A DNA stretch of 64,000 nucleotides from Streptomyces coffeae. GTDB taxonomy: Bacteria; Actinomycetota; Actinomycetes; Streptomycetales; Streptomycetaceae. Below the pieces are notes generated by a model. That model saw only the letters and a list, made by a program, of their open reading frames with translations. It ran no database searches and was not told where the DNA came from. Below, piece by piece: positions 1 to 9,707 of the stretch. Location: the NCBI RefSeq assembly GCF_016741875.1, contig NZ_JAERRF010000002.1, positions 1 to 64,000 on the forward strand, read 5' to 3'. The number at the start of each line of letters is the position of its first letter. Positions within the stretch are counted from its first letter, which is position 1. A program made the translations under genes and the position numbers.

Positions 1-2078
1 AGGGTGGCGCGTGCGGCGACGAGTCGGCAGGCGTCGGGGAGGTCGAAGACCCCGGCGATGTGTGCCGCGGCGATCTCGCCGATGGAGTGGCCGATCACCG
101 CGTCCGGGTGGACGCCCACCCAGGCGAGCAGTCTCGCCAATGCGATATGCAGGGCGAACAGCCCCGCCTGCGCATACGTCGTGTGATCCAGCAGATCCGC
201 ATGCTCCGTGCCATCGCTGAAGACCACATCGCGCAGTGCATGCTCCAGATGCGGATCGAGGAGCGTACACACGTCGTCGAAGGCTTCGGCGAAGACGGGG
301 AAACGGTCGTACAGCCCGGCGCCCATGCCCGGCCGCTGGCTGCCCTGCCCGCTGAACAGGAACACCGTCCGGCCCGCCCCGGCCACAGCCTCGCCCGACC
401 CCACAACACCCGGGTGCGGTTCACCGGTGGCCAGTGCCTCCAGACCCGCCAGCAGCTCTTCGCGCTCCGCCCCCACCACCACGGCCCGGTGCTCGAACAG
501 GGTCCGCGAGGTCAGCAGCGACCAGCCCACCTCTGCCGGGCCCACATCGGCATCGCCGTCCTCCACCCGCCTGGCCAGCGCCGCCGCCTGGTCCCGCAAC
601 GCTTCCGCACTCCGCGCCGACACCACCCATGGCATCGGCCCGGCCGGCGGTCCCGCGCTCACCGGCCCCGTCTCGTCCGCGTCGGACAGCTCGGCAGCCT
701 GCTCCAGGATCAGATGGGCGTTGGTGCCGGAGATACCGAAAGAGGACACCCCCGCCCGGCGTGGATGGTCGGTCCGCGTCCACGGTGCGGCCTCGGTGAG
801 CAGCCGGATGTCCCCGGCGCTCCAGTCCACATGCGGGGTCGGCTGATCGATGTGCAGTGAGGCGGGCAGCAGCTCATGCCGCATTGCCATCACCATCTTG
901 ATCACGCCCGCCGCGCCCGCGGCCATCTGTGCGTGGCCGATGTTCGACTTGATGGATCCCAGCAACAGCGGCTGTCCGTCGTCGCGTTCCTGCCCGTAGG
1001 TGGCCAGCAGCGCCTGGGCTTCGATCGGGTCGCCCAGTGTGGTCCCGGTGCCGTGCGCCTCGACCGCGTCCACCTCCGACGGCGACAGCCGGGCGTTCTC
1101 GAGTGCCTGCCGGATCACCCGCTGCTGCGACGGGCCGTTGGGTGCCGTCAGGCCGTTGCTCGCACCGTCCTGGTTGACGGCCGTGCCCCGGATCACCGCC
1201 AGTACCCGGTGGCCGTTGCGCCGTGCGTCGGACAGCCGCTCCAGCAGCAGCACGCCGACACCCTCGGACAGCGTCATTCCGTCGCCGTCGGCCGAGAACG
1301 CCTTGGACCGGCCGTCCGGGGCGAGGCCGCGCAGCTCGCTGAAGCCGATGAACGGCGCCGTCGAGGACATCACGGCGACCCCGCCAGCCAGGGCGAGTTC
1401 GCATTCGCCCTGGCGGATCGCCTGGCACGCCAGATGCATGGCCACCAGCGACGAGGAACACGCGGTGTCCACCGTCACCGCGGCTCCCTCGAGACCCAGG
1501 GTGTACGCCACCCGGCCGGACACCACACTGGCCGAGTTGCCGATCGTGAAGTATCCGGCGGAGCCCTCGGGTACCTGTGAGACGTCCGAGCAGTAGTCGA
1601 GGTGGTCACAGCCGATGAAGGTGCCGGTGCGGCTGCCCCGTAGCGATTCCGGATCGATACCGGCGTACTCGATGGCCTCCCACGATGCTTCCAGAGCCAG
1701 CCGCTGCTGCGGTGCCATCCCGAGTGCCTCGCGCGGGCTGATGCCGAAGAAAGCGGCGTCGAATCCGGCGGGGTCGTCGATGAAGCCGCCTTCGCGGCAA
1801 TAGCTGGTGCCCGGGTGTTCCGGGTCGTGGTGGAAGAGGTTGTCCAGGTCCCAATTGCGGTTCGTCGGCAGCTCGGTGATGGCGTCCCGCTCAGCGGCAA
1901 CCAGCTCCCACAGTTCCTCGGGGGACCGTACGCCCCCGGGGAATCGACAGGCCATCCCGACAATGGCGACCGGCTCATGTCCGGCCGACTCGGCGTCCTT
2001 CAGACGGCGCTGAGTCTGACGCAGGTCCGCCGTGACGCGCTTCAGGTAGTCGAGAAGCCTCTCTTCGTTGTTCGCCAT
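1..2078 (-). CDS. Modular type I polyketide synthase, N-terminal part (runs off left edge)
   Basis: Extends polyketide chains as one subunit of an assembly line. The first 692 codons are present. They begin [15 protein letters not shown], a helical docking segment typical of non-first subunits that dock to an upstream PKS protein. A ketosynthase follows from about residue 36 ([13 protein letters not shown]). Its nucleophile is Cys207 in DTACSSSL, and the EAHGTGT and KSNIGH histidine motifs are intact, so the KS looks active. The acyltransferase begins with [14 protein letters not shown] and reaches [11 protein letters not shown] (Ser nucleophile). The window ends before the AT specificity motifs, so the extender unit cannot be read. 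MAPQQR replaces the common MDPQQR. ATG at 2078 is preceded by GAGGGAAG about 14 nt upstream. The product is not identifiable from this piece. Confidence 0.95.
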   Translation of the reverse strand, partial: MANNEERLLDYLKRVTADLRQTQRRLKDAESAGHEPVAIVGMACRFPGGVRSPEELWELVAAERDAITELPTNRNWDLDNLFHHDPEHPGTSYCREGGFIDDPAGFDAAFFGISPREALGMAPQQRLALEASWEAIEYAGIDPESLRGSRTGTFIGCDHLDYCSDVSQVPEGSAGYFTIGNSASVVSGRVAYTLGLEGAAVTVDTACSSSLVAMHLACQAIRQGECELALAGGVAVMSSTAPFIGFSELRGLAPDGRSKAFSADGDGMTLSEGVGVLLLERLSDARRNGHRVLAVIRGTAVNQDGASNGLTAPNGPSQQRVIRQALENARLSPSEVDAVEAHGTGTTLGDPIEAQALLATYGQERDDGQPLLLGSIKSNIGHAQMAAGAAGVIKMVMAMRHELLPASLHIDQPTPHVDWSAGDIRLLTEAAPWTRTDHPRRAGVSSFGISGTNAHLILEQAAELSDADETGPVSAGPPAGPMPWVVSARSAEALRDQAAALARRVEDGDADVGPAEVGWSLLTSRTLFEHRAVVVGAEREELLAGLEALATGEPHPGVVGSGEAVAGAGRTVFLFSGQGSQRPGMGAGLYDRFPVFAEAFDDVCTLLDPHLEHALRDVVFSDGTEHADLLDHTTYAQAGLFALHIALARLLAWVGVHPDAVIGHSIGEIAAAHIAGVFDLPDACRLVAARAT

Positions 2079-2138
2079 TGGCGGCGTACCCACTTCCCTC
2101 GACGAGAACCGGCGACCTCATGCCTCGTTGGACGGGCC

Positions 2139-2190
2139 GAACGAGCTGAAGGGTGAACGGGCTGAAAGGGCGGAACGAGCGGACGAGCTG
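2139..2190. repeat. Short direct repeats in the leader region of the PKS gene
   Basis: In the 198-bp gap between the PKS start and the next gene, GAACG(A/G)GC occurs at 2139, 2155 and 2173. The first two copies extend to GAACGRGCTGAARGG, and a related GGACGAGCTG follows at 2181. Spacing is 16 and 18 bp. They lie 60-110 bp upstream of the PKS start codon, a place where activators could bind. Function is not shown by the sequence. Confidence 0.35.
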
Positions 2191-2276
2191 TTTCGGGAGC
2201 TGAGCGGTGAACCAGCGGGTGCGCGGCGGGACGGAACGTGCCCGGTCAGGGCCGGACGCCCGGACCGTCCGGTGCG

Positions 2277-2930
2277 CTACCGACGGTGGCAGTCGTAGCT
2301 TCCCCGCAGCACGGTTCCATCGGGAAAGGTGAAACTCGTGTTGTCCCTGAAATGTCCAGGACCGAGGATCTGGTAATCGTCGACCAGGCCCAGTTTGATT
2401 CCCTCGGTGCTGCCGCCGGCGTCCGGAGTCACCACCTGGTTGAGCGGGCCCTTGAACATGAGATGCCCGTTCTTCCAGCCCGGTGAGGAGTAATTTCCGG
2501 ACGAGCCCCAGTTGTCGTGGTACTGGTTGATGAAGGTATTGTCGACGGGATTCCAGCCGAAGGAGGAACGCCCGACGACTTTTCCGGGTTCCAGGGTGGC
2601 GTCGGTGTAGTAGTAATGGCCGCCCATGGCCTTCTTCGTGGTCATGCCCAGCACCGCCGGCTTTCCGCCCGGCGGCGGTGTGTAGTCACAGGTGTAGGTG
2701 CCGAGCAGGAAGTCCAGATCGCGCATCTGGGGCGGTGCGGGCAGCGGATTGGTGGACCGCGGCGGCTTTTTGCCCTGGGTGTCGGGTTCGGCGTTCACCG
2801 GGCTCATGGTGAGCGCGACCACGCTCACGGCAGCCAGGCCGACCACACCGACAGGGACGCGTCGCCCGACCCACCTCGCCCCGCGCGCCGGGGGAAGCGG
2901 ATCCTGTCCTTCTGTTCCGTGGGTACGCAC
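2277..2930 (-). CDS. Secreted DUF1579-like protein
   Basis: Probable exported protein of about 217 residues. A basic N-terminus (GRRVPVG) is followed by a hydrophobic stretch (VVGLAAVSVVALTM) and a likely cleavage site near NAEPD. The mature part has DLDFLLGTYTCDY and repeated aromatic Gly-Tyr/Trp segments (GHYYYTDA, SSFGWNPVDN), resembling DUF1579 and related lipocalin-like beta barrels; this assignment is by eye. Two cysteines, near the start and end of the mature domain, could form a disulfide. I chose GTG at 2930 because GGTGGAG lies 6 nt upstream; an in-frame GTG at 2942 would add four residues. It is divergent from the M28 peptidase gene, and no enzymatic role can be assigned. Confidence 0.6.
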   Translation of the reverse strand: MRTHGTEGQDPLPPARGARWVGRRVPVGVVGLAAVSVVALTMSPVNAEPDTQGKKPPRSTNPLPAPPQMRDLDFLLGTYTCDYTPPPGGKPAVLGMTTKKAMGGHYYYTDATLEPGKVVGRSSFGWNPVDNTFINQYHDNWGSSGNYSSPGWKNGHLMFKGPLNQVVTPDAGGSTEGIKLGLVDDYQILGPGHFRDNTSFTFPDGTVLRGSYDCHRR

Positions 2931-3020
2931 ACTCAACTCCACCGGTCATCGGGGCCTGGCCTTCGGTCCAGCGCCCGGCGGATCATCGGGCGCCGATACG
3001 GCGACCATCATTTGCGTCCG

Positions 3021-3075
3021 CACTAAAGGTGATCTAACGCGCCGCTAGGTCCTTCGCCTTAGTCCAGCTTTAGTG
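3021..3075. promoter_or_regulatory. Inverted CACTAAAG/CTTTAGTG pair in divergent promoter region
   Basis: CACTAAAG (3021-3028) and its exact reverse complement CTTTAGTG (3068-3075) bracket an A/T-richer stretch between the secreted protein and the M28 peptidase. The second arm lies 45 bp before the peptidase start. This could be a pair of half-sites for a divergent regulator; no regulator gene is adjacent. Confidence 0.3.
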
Positions 3076-3120
3076 ATATCGCCGACCATGAACCGGACGT
3101 TCGCGATAAGGAGGATGGCG

Positions 3121-4581
3121 ATGGGCGACTCTGGCGGACTGGGTGAGTCCTCGGTCACACACGGCTGGCCGGCCCTGGAAAAGTACATCGACCGGGCACC
3201 CAGCTCGAAGGAGATGATGACCTGGATCGAATCGATCGTCAGCCAGGGTATTCGCCGGGCGGGATATCCGGCCGACAGCTGGACCGAGGAGTGGGCCGCC
3301 GACCAGTTCCGGGAGACGGGGCTCGAGGACGTCCGTCTGGAGCCGTTGGACACACCGATCTGGCGACCGCGGTCCGCCACCTTCGAGATCTGGTCGGCGG
3401 ACCGTCCCGATGACATCACCCGCTTCTCCGGGCTCGCCCTGCCGTACACCACCCCCACCGAGGGGACCGAGGGACACCTCGTCCGCATGGAGGAGGGGGA
3501 GGTGCGCGGCCGAATCGCCGTACAGGAGATCGGCTTCACCCGGCTTCCGCAGACGGAGGTGCAGGCCCGGGCCACCGACTGTTACGACCCCGAGGGTGTG
3601 TTCCCCGATCTCGTCCAGACCGTCCCGTTCGACCTTCCGCATGTGCTGGACTTCGACATCGCCATCAAGGACGGCGCGACCGCCTATGTCGGACTGCTCA
3701 CCGGACTGCCCTGGGAGACCAGTGACTTCTACTGGCCCTACGACGCGGAGCGGCGGTCGATCCCCGGTATCTGGCTGAGCGGGAAGGACGGGGGGAAGGT
3801 CCGTGAGCTGATGGCGTCCGGGGAGTGCGAGGGGCGGATCGTCTCCGACGCCACGATCACCGAGGAGACCACCCACAATGTGGTGGGAACACTTCCCGGC
3901 GCCTCGGACCACTGGGTCATCGTCGGCTCCCATCACGACGGTCCGTGGGCCTCCGCGGTCGAGGACGCCTCCGGTGTCGCCCTCGTCCTGGCGCAGGCCA
4001 CGTTCTGGGCGTCGGTGCCGCGGGAACTGCGGCCGCACAACATGCTGTTCGTGCTGACCTCCGGCCACATGGCGGGTGCCGCGGGCACCCAGGCCTTTAT
4101 CGCGGCGCATCCGGAGCTGTTCCCCGAGGTCGTCCTGGAGATGCATCTGGAGCACGCCGCCCGGGAGGCGGTGGTGGTCGACGGGGAGGTCGTGCCCACC
4201 GACGATCCCGAGGTGCGCTGGTGGTTCACCACCCAGGCGCCGCAGCTGGAGCGGCTGGTGGCCGAGTCCATCGCGGCGGAGGATCTGCGGCGTTCATGGA
4301 TCCTGTCGCCGACCGCCTTCGCGCCCAACCCCGCGACCGATGGCGCGTATTTCTACTACACCGGTGTGCCACTGGTGCAGTTGATCACCACGCCGATGTA
4401 CATCTTCGATCCGCGGGACACCCCGGACAAGGTCGATCAGCAGAGCCTGGTGCCCCTCACCATGGGGGCGGCACGGATCATCGCCGGGACCGTCGGCTGT
4501 GAACCGGACACCCTCCGGGTGCCGATCGAGAACGCACAGGCCACGACGGACACGTCGGACACCAAGGACACGACGGAGTAG
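3121..4581 (+). CDS. M28-family (zinc aminopeptidase-like) peptidase
   Basis: Predicted zinc exopeptidase of the M28 (aminopeptidase Y/S-like) fold, 486 residues, with no evident signal peptide. Residues near 100-250 look like the inserted PA-type region common in this family. Catalytic-domain signatures are GSHHDG around residue 270 (candidate zinc His and Asp), VEDASGVAL around 280 (bridging Asp282) and LEMHLEHAARE around 340. A late YFYYTGVPLVQL segment could carry a further ligand. The ATG at 3121 has AAGGAGG six bases upstream, so I prefer it to in-frame ATGs at 3073, 3088 and 3115. It is monocistronic: a strong hairpin follows. The substrate is unknown; cytosolic location would be unusual for a degradative M28 enzyme and suggests amide or peptide tailoring or salvage. 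Confidence 0.8.
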   Translation: MGDSGGLGESSVTHGWPALEKYIDRAPSSKEMMTWIESIVSQGIRRAGYPADSWTEEWAADQFRETGLEDVRLEPLDTPIWRPRSATFEIWSADRPDDITRFSGLALPYTTPTEGTEGHLVRMEEGEVRGRIAVQEIGFTRLPQTEVQARATDCYDPEGVFPDLVQTVPFDLPHVLDFDIAIKDGATAYVGLLTGLPWETSDFYWPYDAERRSIPGIWLSGKDGGKVRELMASGECEGRIVSDATITEETTHNVVGTLPGASDHWVIVGSHHDGPWASAVEDASGVALVLAQATFWASVPRELRPHNMLFVLTSGHMAGAAGTQAFIAAHPELFPEVVLEMHLEHAAREAVVVDGEVVPTDDPEVRWWFTTQAPQLERLVAESIAAEDLRRSWILSPTAFAPNPATDGAYFYYTGVPLVQLITTPMYIFDPRDTPDKVDQQSLVPLTMGAARIIAGTVGCEPDTLRVPIENAQATTDTSDTKDTTE

Positions 4582-4596
4582 CGCCGGGCAGGGTGT

Positions 4597-4631
4597 GAGG
4601 ACGGCCCGCCGGGATCCGGCGGGCCGTCCTC
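4597..4631. terminator. Bidirectional terminator hairpin
   Basis: GAGGACGGCCCGCCGG (4597-4612) pairs perfectly over 16 bp with 4616-4631 across a 3-nt loop. It lies between two convergent genes, so it can end both transcripts. Confidence 0.85.
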
Positions 4632-4644
4632 CGATCGGAGGTGT

Positions 4645-6690
4645 CTAGCGGCCCGACGCCGTCAGTGCGCAGCGGGCCGTGGCGGTCTTGCGGGGGTCGC
4701 TTTCGGAACGGGCGGTGAGGAGCACCTTGCCGTGCCGGTCGGCGCCCTTCTTCGCGGTCACGGCCACGTTTACGTCCACCGAGGTTCCGGCCTCGGCGGT
4801 GGTGAGCCGGTTGGGCAGCCAGGCCGACCAGCCCCGCCCGGCGGCCGTGGCCGACAGCCGGTACACATCGGAGGTGGTGGAGGCACTGGTGTTCCCGGGC
4901 CGGTCACCCTTTTCGGCCGTTGCGTCGCCGGTGTTGGCGAGGGCGAAGGTGCACCGGGCCCGGCCCTCGGACGGCTTGCCCGTCGCCTGGCCACGGCCGA
5001 CGGCCAGCCCGCGCCGCTGTGTCCCGTCGCCGTCGAGGGAGCGGACGGCCACGGTGTACGAGAGCACCCCGGACCGGTTCCGGTGCAGATCGAGGACGTA
5101 GAAGCGCAGCCGGTTGGCCTTGTCGACGTACTCGTACTGGCTGCCGGAGTCGGCCCCGGCGTGGAAGAGCGCGTCGCTGAGCTGGCGGTAGTCCCCCATG
5201 GTGATCTTCTGTGGGGTGCCGTCGGGGCGCTCGAAGTCCACCAGGTCGATGTCCTCGGGATGTGCGTCGATGACCCAGGCGAACGGTGCCCGGTCCTGTT
5301 CCTTGGTCTTGCTGAGCAGCACTCCGTGGTCCGGGGTGAAGGAGTCCATGCCCATCCGGTCCACGACCTCGAGCGTGTAGTGGTCGTAGCCGCCGCCGTC
5401 GCACAGCGGATCGGTGTCGCGGTCGCAGGGCGGGGAGAGGTCCTTGTCCATGGCGATGGTGACACCGGACAGCCCCTTCTTCCCCGGTGGGGCGGAGCGC
5501 GCGGTGACCCGGGCGGTGACGAGCCCGGAGTCCTGGAGAGCGGCGCGGTCCAGCCGCAGGACATTGCGCTCGTCCACGATGCCCAGCTTCAGCTTGTCGC
5601 GCAGCACATGCTGGGCGCCCATCGAAGCGCCCGCGGTGGCGGGGATCCGCCAGCGGGTGTGCGGGCCTCCGGGGCCGTTGAACGAGCCCCGGGAGAGCAT
5701 GCCCCAGATACCGGTGTAGGCGCGGCTGAGCGGGGTGCCGTACGGGTTGTTGTAGTTGTCGCCGATGCCCAGGATATGGCTCAACTCATGGGCGTAGACG
5801 GCCATTCCGGAGCTCTCGGCCTGGAGGGACGAACCGTCCGCGGCGTTCGGCCAGATACGGGCGGCGGCCTGCCAGGAGGTCCAGGGGACATAGCGGGTCC
5901 TGGCCGCGTTGTTCCCGGTGGGGATCGGCGGGCCCCACACCGCGGGCACGTCGCCCGCGCTCGCGAACTTCATCTGGCCGAACTCCTGCCAGGTGGAGGA
6001 CTCGTCCTCCCCGGCGGTGAGATAGAAGACGAAGTCGAACTTCGCCGCTTCGTCGGAGCCGATGTCGCCGGTCCACGCCGCCTTGGCGTCGGCGCGGATG
6101 TCCTTGCCACAGCTGTCCCCGGCAGGGCAGGCGCCCGGGTTCATCGAGTCCTCGACGCCGTACTGGTACGACTTCCAGGGCATGCGGTACACACCGAAGG
6201 CGGTCAGATCGACACCGATGCGTCCACCGGAGTCCTCCATCCAGTACTCGTTGATGGTGTGACCGTGGTTCAGCGGACCCGGCTTGTTGAGGAAGTCCCG
6301 GTAGAAGCTGGGGAGGCGATGACGGGGGATCCCGGCGGCGGTGGGCTGCGGATTGCCGAACCGGTTCGATCCGGCCGGTCTGCTGACCGTGAACTCCTCG
6401 TCGGGGTAGTCCAGGAGGACCAGGGCGCCCTTGAAGGTGCGCTGGGTGGGTTCGACCGACGGATCGGCCCAGTCGGTGCCGGGGACCGCGCGGTAGTCGG
6501 CCCAGGTCATATCGTCCGGGTTGCGCCAGTGCTGGGGGTCGATCGGCTGGACCAGCGGTGGTCCGGTGGGCCGAGCCGACGATGTGCCGTCCGCGGTGGC
6601 GCGGGCGGGTCCGGCGGCGACGGCCGCCAGGGTGGCGAGGACGGTGGTGACGAGCGTTAAGCGGCGGACTCGTCTTCGGCGGAGGAACAA
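4645..6690 (-). CDS. Secreted M6-family metalloprotease (immune inhibitor A-like)
   Basis: Exported zinc endoprotease, 681 residues. The N-terminus (FLRRRRVRRLTLVTTVLAT) and following Ala-rich segment ending GPARA form a classical signal peptide. The M6 domain contains YAHELSHILGIGDNYNN with zinc ligands His301 and His305 and catalytic Glu302; the following GIGD is the family's third-ligand region. The C-terminal part (about 420-681) is rich in beta-strand patterns and ends in a module beginning RCTFALANTGDAT, which looks like an Ig-like or carbohydrate-binding fold. Mature-chain cysteines (GACPAGDSCGKD, SPPCDRDTDPLCDG) suggest disulfides. Likely role is extracellular protein degradation. It converges with the M28 peptidase but is a separate unit. 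Confidence 0.88.
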   Translation of the reverse strand: MFLRRRRVRRLTLVTTVLATLAAVAAGPARATADGTSSARPTGPPLVQPIDPQHWRNPDDMTWADYRAVPGTDWADPSVEPTQRTFKGALVLLDYPDEEFTVSRPAGSNRFGNPQPTAAGIPRHRLPSFYRDFLNKPGPLNHGHTINEYWMEDSGGRIGVDLTAFGVYRMPWKSYQYGVEDSMNPGACPAGDSCGKDIRADAKAAWTGDIGSDEAAKFDFVFYLTAGEDESSTWQEFGQMKFASAGDVPAVWGPPIPTGNNAARTRYVPWTSWQAAARIWPNAADGSSLQAESSGMAVYAHELSHILGIGDNYNNPYGTPLSRAYTGIWGMLSRGSFNGPGGPHTRWRIPATAGASMGAQHVLRDKLKLGIVDERNVLRLDRAALQDSGLVTARVTARSAPPGKKGLSGVTIAMDKDLSPPCDRDTDPLCDGGGYDHYTLEVVDRMGMDSFTPDHGVLLSKTKEQDRAPFAWVIDAHPEDIDLVDFERPDGTPQKITMGDYRQLSDALFHAGADSGSQYEYVDKANRLRFYVLDLHRNRSGVLSYTVAVRSLDGDGTQRRGLAVGRGQATGKPSEGRARCTFALANTGDATAEKGDRPGNTSASTTSDVYRLSATAAGRGWSAWLPNRLTTAEAGTSVDVNVAVTAKKGADRHGKVLLTARSESDPRKTATARCALTASGR

Positions 6691-6832
6691 GGCTCACCTC
6701 TTGTCGGGCGTCTTGGGGCTCAGACATGACAAGCCGTGCGAACGGTATGCCTACCGCTGCCCAAGGTAAGCCGGTGGAGGGGGCGGCGCCAGAGTGCCGC
6801 TGTGACGTCTGCCCCGGATGCCCGCCCCGGGA

Positions 6833-7654
6833 TCACACCGGCCGCAGCCGCCGGATGCGGTCCAGGTCCCCGGCGAGCAGATCGTCGTGTGCCAGGGCGA
6901 AGTCCCCGTTGGGCAGGGCGTCCTGGCCGTAATAGGCGCCCATCACCGTGTCGGGGAGGAAGCCGCGCAGCTCATGCCGCATCCCCGCGGGATAGTCGAC
7001 GGGTTCGCCCCAGCTCTCCGGAGCCTCGTCGGTGCCGAACAGCACCCAGTGGTCCACCGACACCTCGGCGTCCAGGTCGGGCGGCCCGCCGGTGTGGCAG
7101 TCCAGCGCGGGCAGTGTCAACTGGTCCGGCTCCAGCGGCTCGTACCACATCAGCAGGGGCTTGGCGCGCTGTGCGTCGGCGTTGTCGAAGCAGCACACCG
7201 CGATGGTGTGGCACGGGTACCGCTCCGCGTAGAACTCCAGCAGCCGCGGATCGATCCGGGGCCGCTTGCGGGGCGCCACCTGGTACAGCGCCTCGGTGAT
7301 GGCGATGGCATCGCGGGCGAGCAGTACCGTGTAGACGTCGTGGTCGAACACCTCCACCACGGGCGCGCGGCTCCGGCTCATCCAGATCATCTCCGAAGGG
7401 GCGGCCACCGGGAGGGGACGCACCGCGTCCACCATGCGCTTCAAGATGTCGTCGGAGCTCCCCGCGGACAGGAAGTTCTGCCGGGTCATGGGGAGGGCGG
7501 GCAGATGCAGCAGCATCGCGTTGGGCCCGGTGGCCAGATTGACCGCGGTGTTCTGATAGCCCAGCACATGGATCAGACCGTGCTCCGGGTGGTGACGGCG
7601 CCCCGCGTACACCGTGGTGCCGGAGAACCTGGCCGGGGCCATCGAGATACACAT
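6833..7654 (-). CDS. Conserved hypothetical protein
   Basis: About 273 residues starting MCISMAPARFSGTTVYAGRR. I do not recognise the family. The chain is soluble, with no signal peptide or membrane segment. Notable segments are GRRHHPEHGLIHVLGYQN near the N-terminus, MLLHLPALPMT, a Cys pair in YPCHTIAVCCFDN, and MLIWY/WVLFGTDE-like aromatic strands towards the C-terminus. ATG at 7654 is chosen because similarity-like composition begins here; an in-frame ATG at 7672 would add six residues, and neither has a strong Shine-Dalgarno. It is divergent from the acyl-CoA synthetase across about 330 bp. No function is proposed. Confidence 0.6.
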   Translation of the reverse strand: MCISMAPARFSGTTVYAGRRHHPEHGLIHVLGYQNTAVNLATGPNAMLLHLPALPMTRQNFLSAGSSDDILKRMVDAVRPLPVAAPSEMIWMSRSRAPVVEVFDHDVYTVLLARDAIAITEALYQVAPRKRPRIDPRLLEFYAERYPCHTIAVCCFDNADAQRAKPLLMWYEPLEPDQLTLPALDCHTGGPPDLDAEVSVDHWVLFGTDEAPESWGEPVDYPAGMRHELRGFLPDTVMGAYYGQDALPNGDFALAHDDLLAGDLDRIRRLRPV

Positions 7655-7982
7655 GCGGGCCACGCTACCCATACGGCGGTGGGGCCGGCGCACCGGGAGG
7701 CACAGCGATGGGGGGCGGGCCATGCGGGCGTTGGGGGCGAAGCGGACGCGGATCGGCCGCTGCGGCGTTCCGTACCCGTAGACGGCTGCCGGGCGGGCGA
7801 CAAAGCGCGATAGCGTGTACAAGCCAACGGGAGGCTGCGGTACGGCCCGGGAACGTGGCCCATCACACCCGGGATCAGCACACCCGGAAGGCGAGGTGCA
7901 CCCGCGCTCCTCCAGGCTGGGCGGCTTCACCGAGCGGCTTCCCGTCTGGCGCGACTCGTGGATACCAGCACTAGGAGCCCTC
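7655..7982. other. Divergent intergenic region
   Basis: About 330 bp separate the hypothetical gene from the synthetase. It is GC-rich and holds no convincing gene. A Shine-Dalgarno AGGAG at 7973-7977 serves the downstream TTG start. No clear repeat or operator was seen. Confidence 0.5.
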
Positions 7983-9620
7983 TTGACCAGCCCGGAACAG
8001 CGCATGGCTGACCTGCTCAAGACCTTCGGTGAGCCAGCGGCGAGCACGGCGCACCTGCTGTGCGACAGGCACCCGGCCGACGCCGTGGCGTTCACGTTGG
8101 TGGGCAAGGACCTGACCGGCCATGACATGACGTTCGGTGAACTGCGCGACCGCTCGGCGCGCATGGCCGGAGCGCTGGCCGACCTGGGGGTGGGAGTCGG
8201 CGACCGTGTCGCCACCTTGATGGGCAAGTCCGCCGAGCTGCTGGTCGCGACCCTCGCGATCTGGCGCCTGGGGGCCGTCCAGGTCCCGCTGTTCACCGCG
8301 TTCGCACCGCCGGCCATCGCGCTGCGGACCACGGGCAACGGCACCAAGGTTGTGATCACCGATGCCGATCAGCGCCCGAAGCTGGACCTGGAGTCCGGCT
8401 TCCCCTCCGAGCGGCCCTGGCGGATCGTCACCACCGGTCCGGTCGAGGGGGACGACCTGGGCTTCGCCGCGCTGGAGGCCGGACATACACCACAGGCCGA
8501 GCCGGTGGCCCTGGGCGGCGACGCGACGATCGTGGAGCTGTTCACCTCCGGCACCGCGGGCACTCCGAAGGCCGTCCCGATCCCGCTGCGGGCGGTCGCG
8601 GGCTTCGTCATGTACCAGGAATTCGGCCTGGACCAGCGTCCCGAGGACGTGTACTGGAACGCCGCCGACCCGGGATGGGCCTACGGCCTCTACTACGCCA
8701 TCATCGGGCCCCTCGCCATCGGGCAGCGCAGCCTGCTGTTCAACAGTCTGTTCTCCGCCGAGTCCACCTGGGCGGTGCTCTCCCGCTACGGCGTCACCAA
8801 CTTCACCGCCGGACCCACCGTCTACCGGAAGCTGCGCGCCTCGGAGCTGCCCGCCCCCGACGACCTGCGGCTGCGCTGCTGCTCCGCGGCCGGTGAGCCG
8901 CTGCCCCCGGACGTCGTGGACTGGGCGCGGGAGACGCTCGGTGTGCCGGTGCGCGACCACTACGGCTCCACCGAACTGGGCATGGCCATCTGCCACGCCT
9001 GGCATCCGGCCCTGCGCACCGATATCAAGCCCGGCTCCATGGGCCGTCCGATGCCCGGCTGGGCGGTCAAGGTACTCCGCGAGGACACCAACTCCGCCGT
9101 GGCCAAGACGGACATCCCCGGCCGCGTTGTGATCGACATCCCTGCCAGCCCGCTGATGTGGTTCCAGGGCTACCGGGACGCCCCCGAGCAGACGGCCGAG
9201 AAGTTCAGCCCCGATGGACGCTGGTTCTACACCGGTGACACCGCGGCCCGGGACGAGGAAGGCGATCTGTTCTTCTCCGGGCGCGGCGACGACGTCATCC
9301 TCATGGCGGGCTACCGCATCGGCCCGTTCGAGGTGGAGAGCGTGCTGCTGGAGCACCCGGCCGTGGTGGAGGCGGCCGCGGTCGGTGTGCCCCACGAGGA
9401 GTACGGCGAGATGGTGGAGGCGTTCGTGGTGCTGCGCCCCGGTGACGCGGAGCCCGGCGACGCGCTCGCCGCCGAACTCCAGCAGCTGGTGCGGGAGCGG
9501 TTCGCCACGCATGCCTACCCGCGGAGCATCCACTTCGTGGCGGAACTCCCCAAAACCTCCAGCGGCAAGACACAGCGCTTCCTGCTGCGTCCGCAAGCGA
9601 GCTCCGGCCGGGGCCGCTGA
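7983..9620 (+). CDS. AMP-forming acyl-CoA synthetase (acetyl/propionyl/medium-chain type)
   Basis: Activates a carboxylic acid to its acyl-CoA through an acyl-adenylate. The adenylation core is complete: phosphate-binding loop TSGTAGTPK (188-196), HYGSTELGM, YTGDTAARDEEGDLFFSGR with the hinge, and SSGKTQR with the catalytic lysine at about residue 529. Length (545) fits the short/medium-chain acyl-CoA synthetase family more than long-chain enzymes or NRPS modules; no carrier domain follows. TTG at 7983 has AGGAG 5 nt upstream and is preferred; ATG at 8004 is the alternative. The exact substrate cannot be read. It could supply acyl-CoA precursors to the nearby PKS, but that is inference from distance only. 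A strong hairpin follows the stop. Confidence 0.88.
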   Translation: MTSPEQRMADLLKTFGEPAASTAHLLCDRHPADAVAFTLVGKDLTGHDMTFGELRDRSARMAGALADLGVGVGDRVATLMGKSAELLVATLAIWRLGAVQVPLFTAFAPPAIALRTTGNGTKVVITDADQRPKLDLESGFPSERPWRIVTTGPVEGDDLGFAALEAGHTPQAEPVALGGDATIVELFTSGTAGTPKAVPIPLRAVAGFVMYQEFGLDQRPEDVYWNAADPGWAYGLYYAIIGPLAIGQRSLLFNSLFSAESTWAVLSRYGVTNFTAGPTVYRKLRASELPAPDDLRLRCCSAAGEPLPPDVVDWARETLGVPVRDHYGSTELGMAICHAWHPALRTDIKPGSMGRPMPGWAVKVLREDTNSAVAKTDIPGRVVIDIPASPLMWFQGYRDAPEQTAEKFSPDGRWFYTGDTAARDEEGDLFFSGRGDDVILMAGYRIGPFEVESVLLEHPAVVEAAAVGVPHEEYGEMVEAFVVLRPGDAEPGDALAAELQQLVRERFATHAYPRSIHFVAELPKTSSGKTQRFLLRPQASSGRGR

Positions 9621-9649
9621 ACCCCGGCTTCCGCCATCGCCCGACCGCC

Positions 9650-9684
9650 GCCCCGGCTTCCGTGCGCCGCACGCGAGCCGGGGC
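9650..9684. terminator. Bidirectional terminator hairpin
   Basis: GCCCCGGCT (9650-9658) pairs with AGCCGGGGC (9676-9684), and the loop contains an inner CGTGC/GCACG stem. It lies between the convergent synthetase and ArsC-family genes. Confidence 0.7.
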
Positions 9685-9707
9685 CGTTCACACGGTCGGG
9701 CACATGA

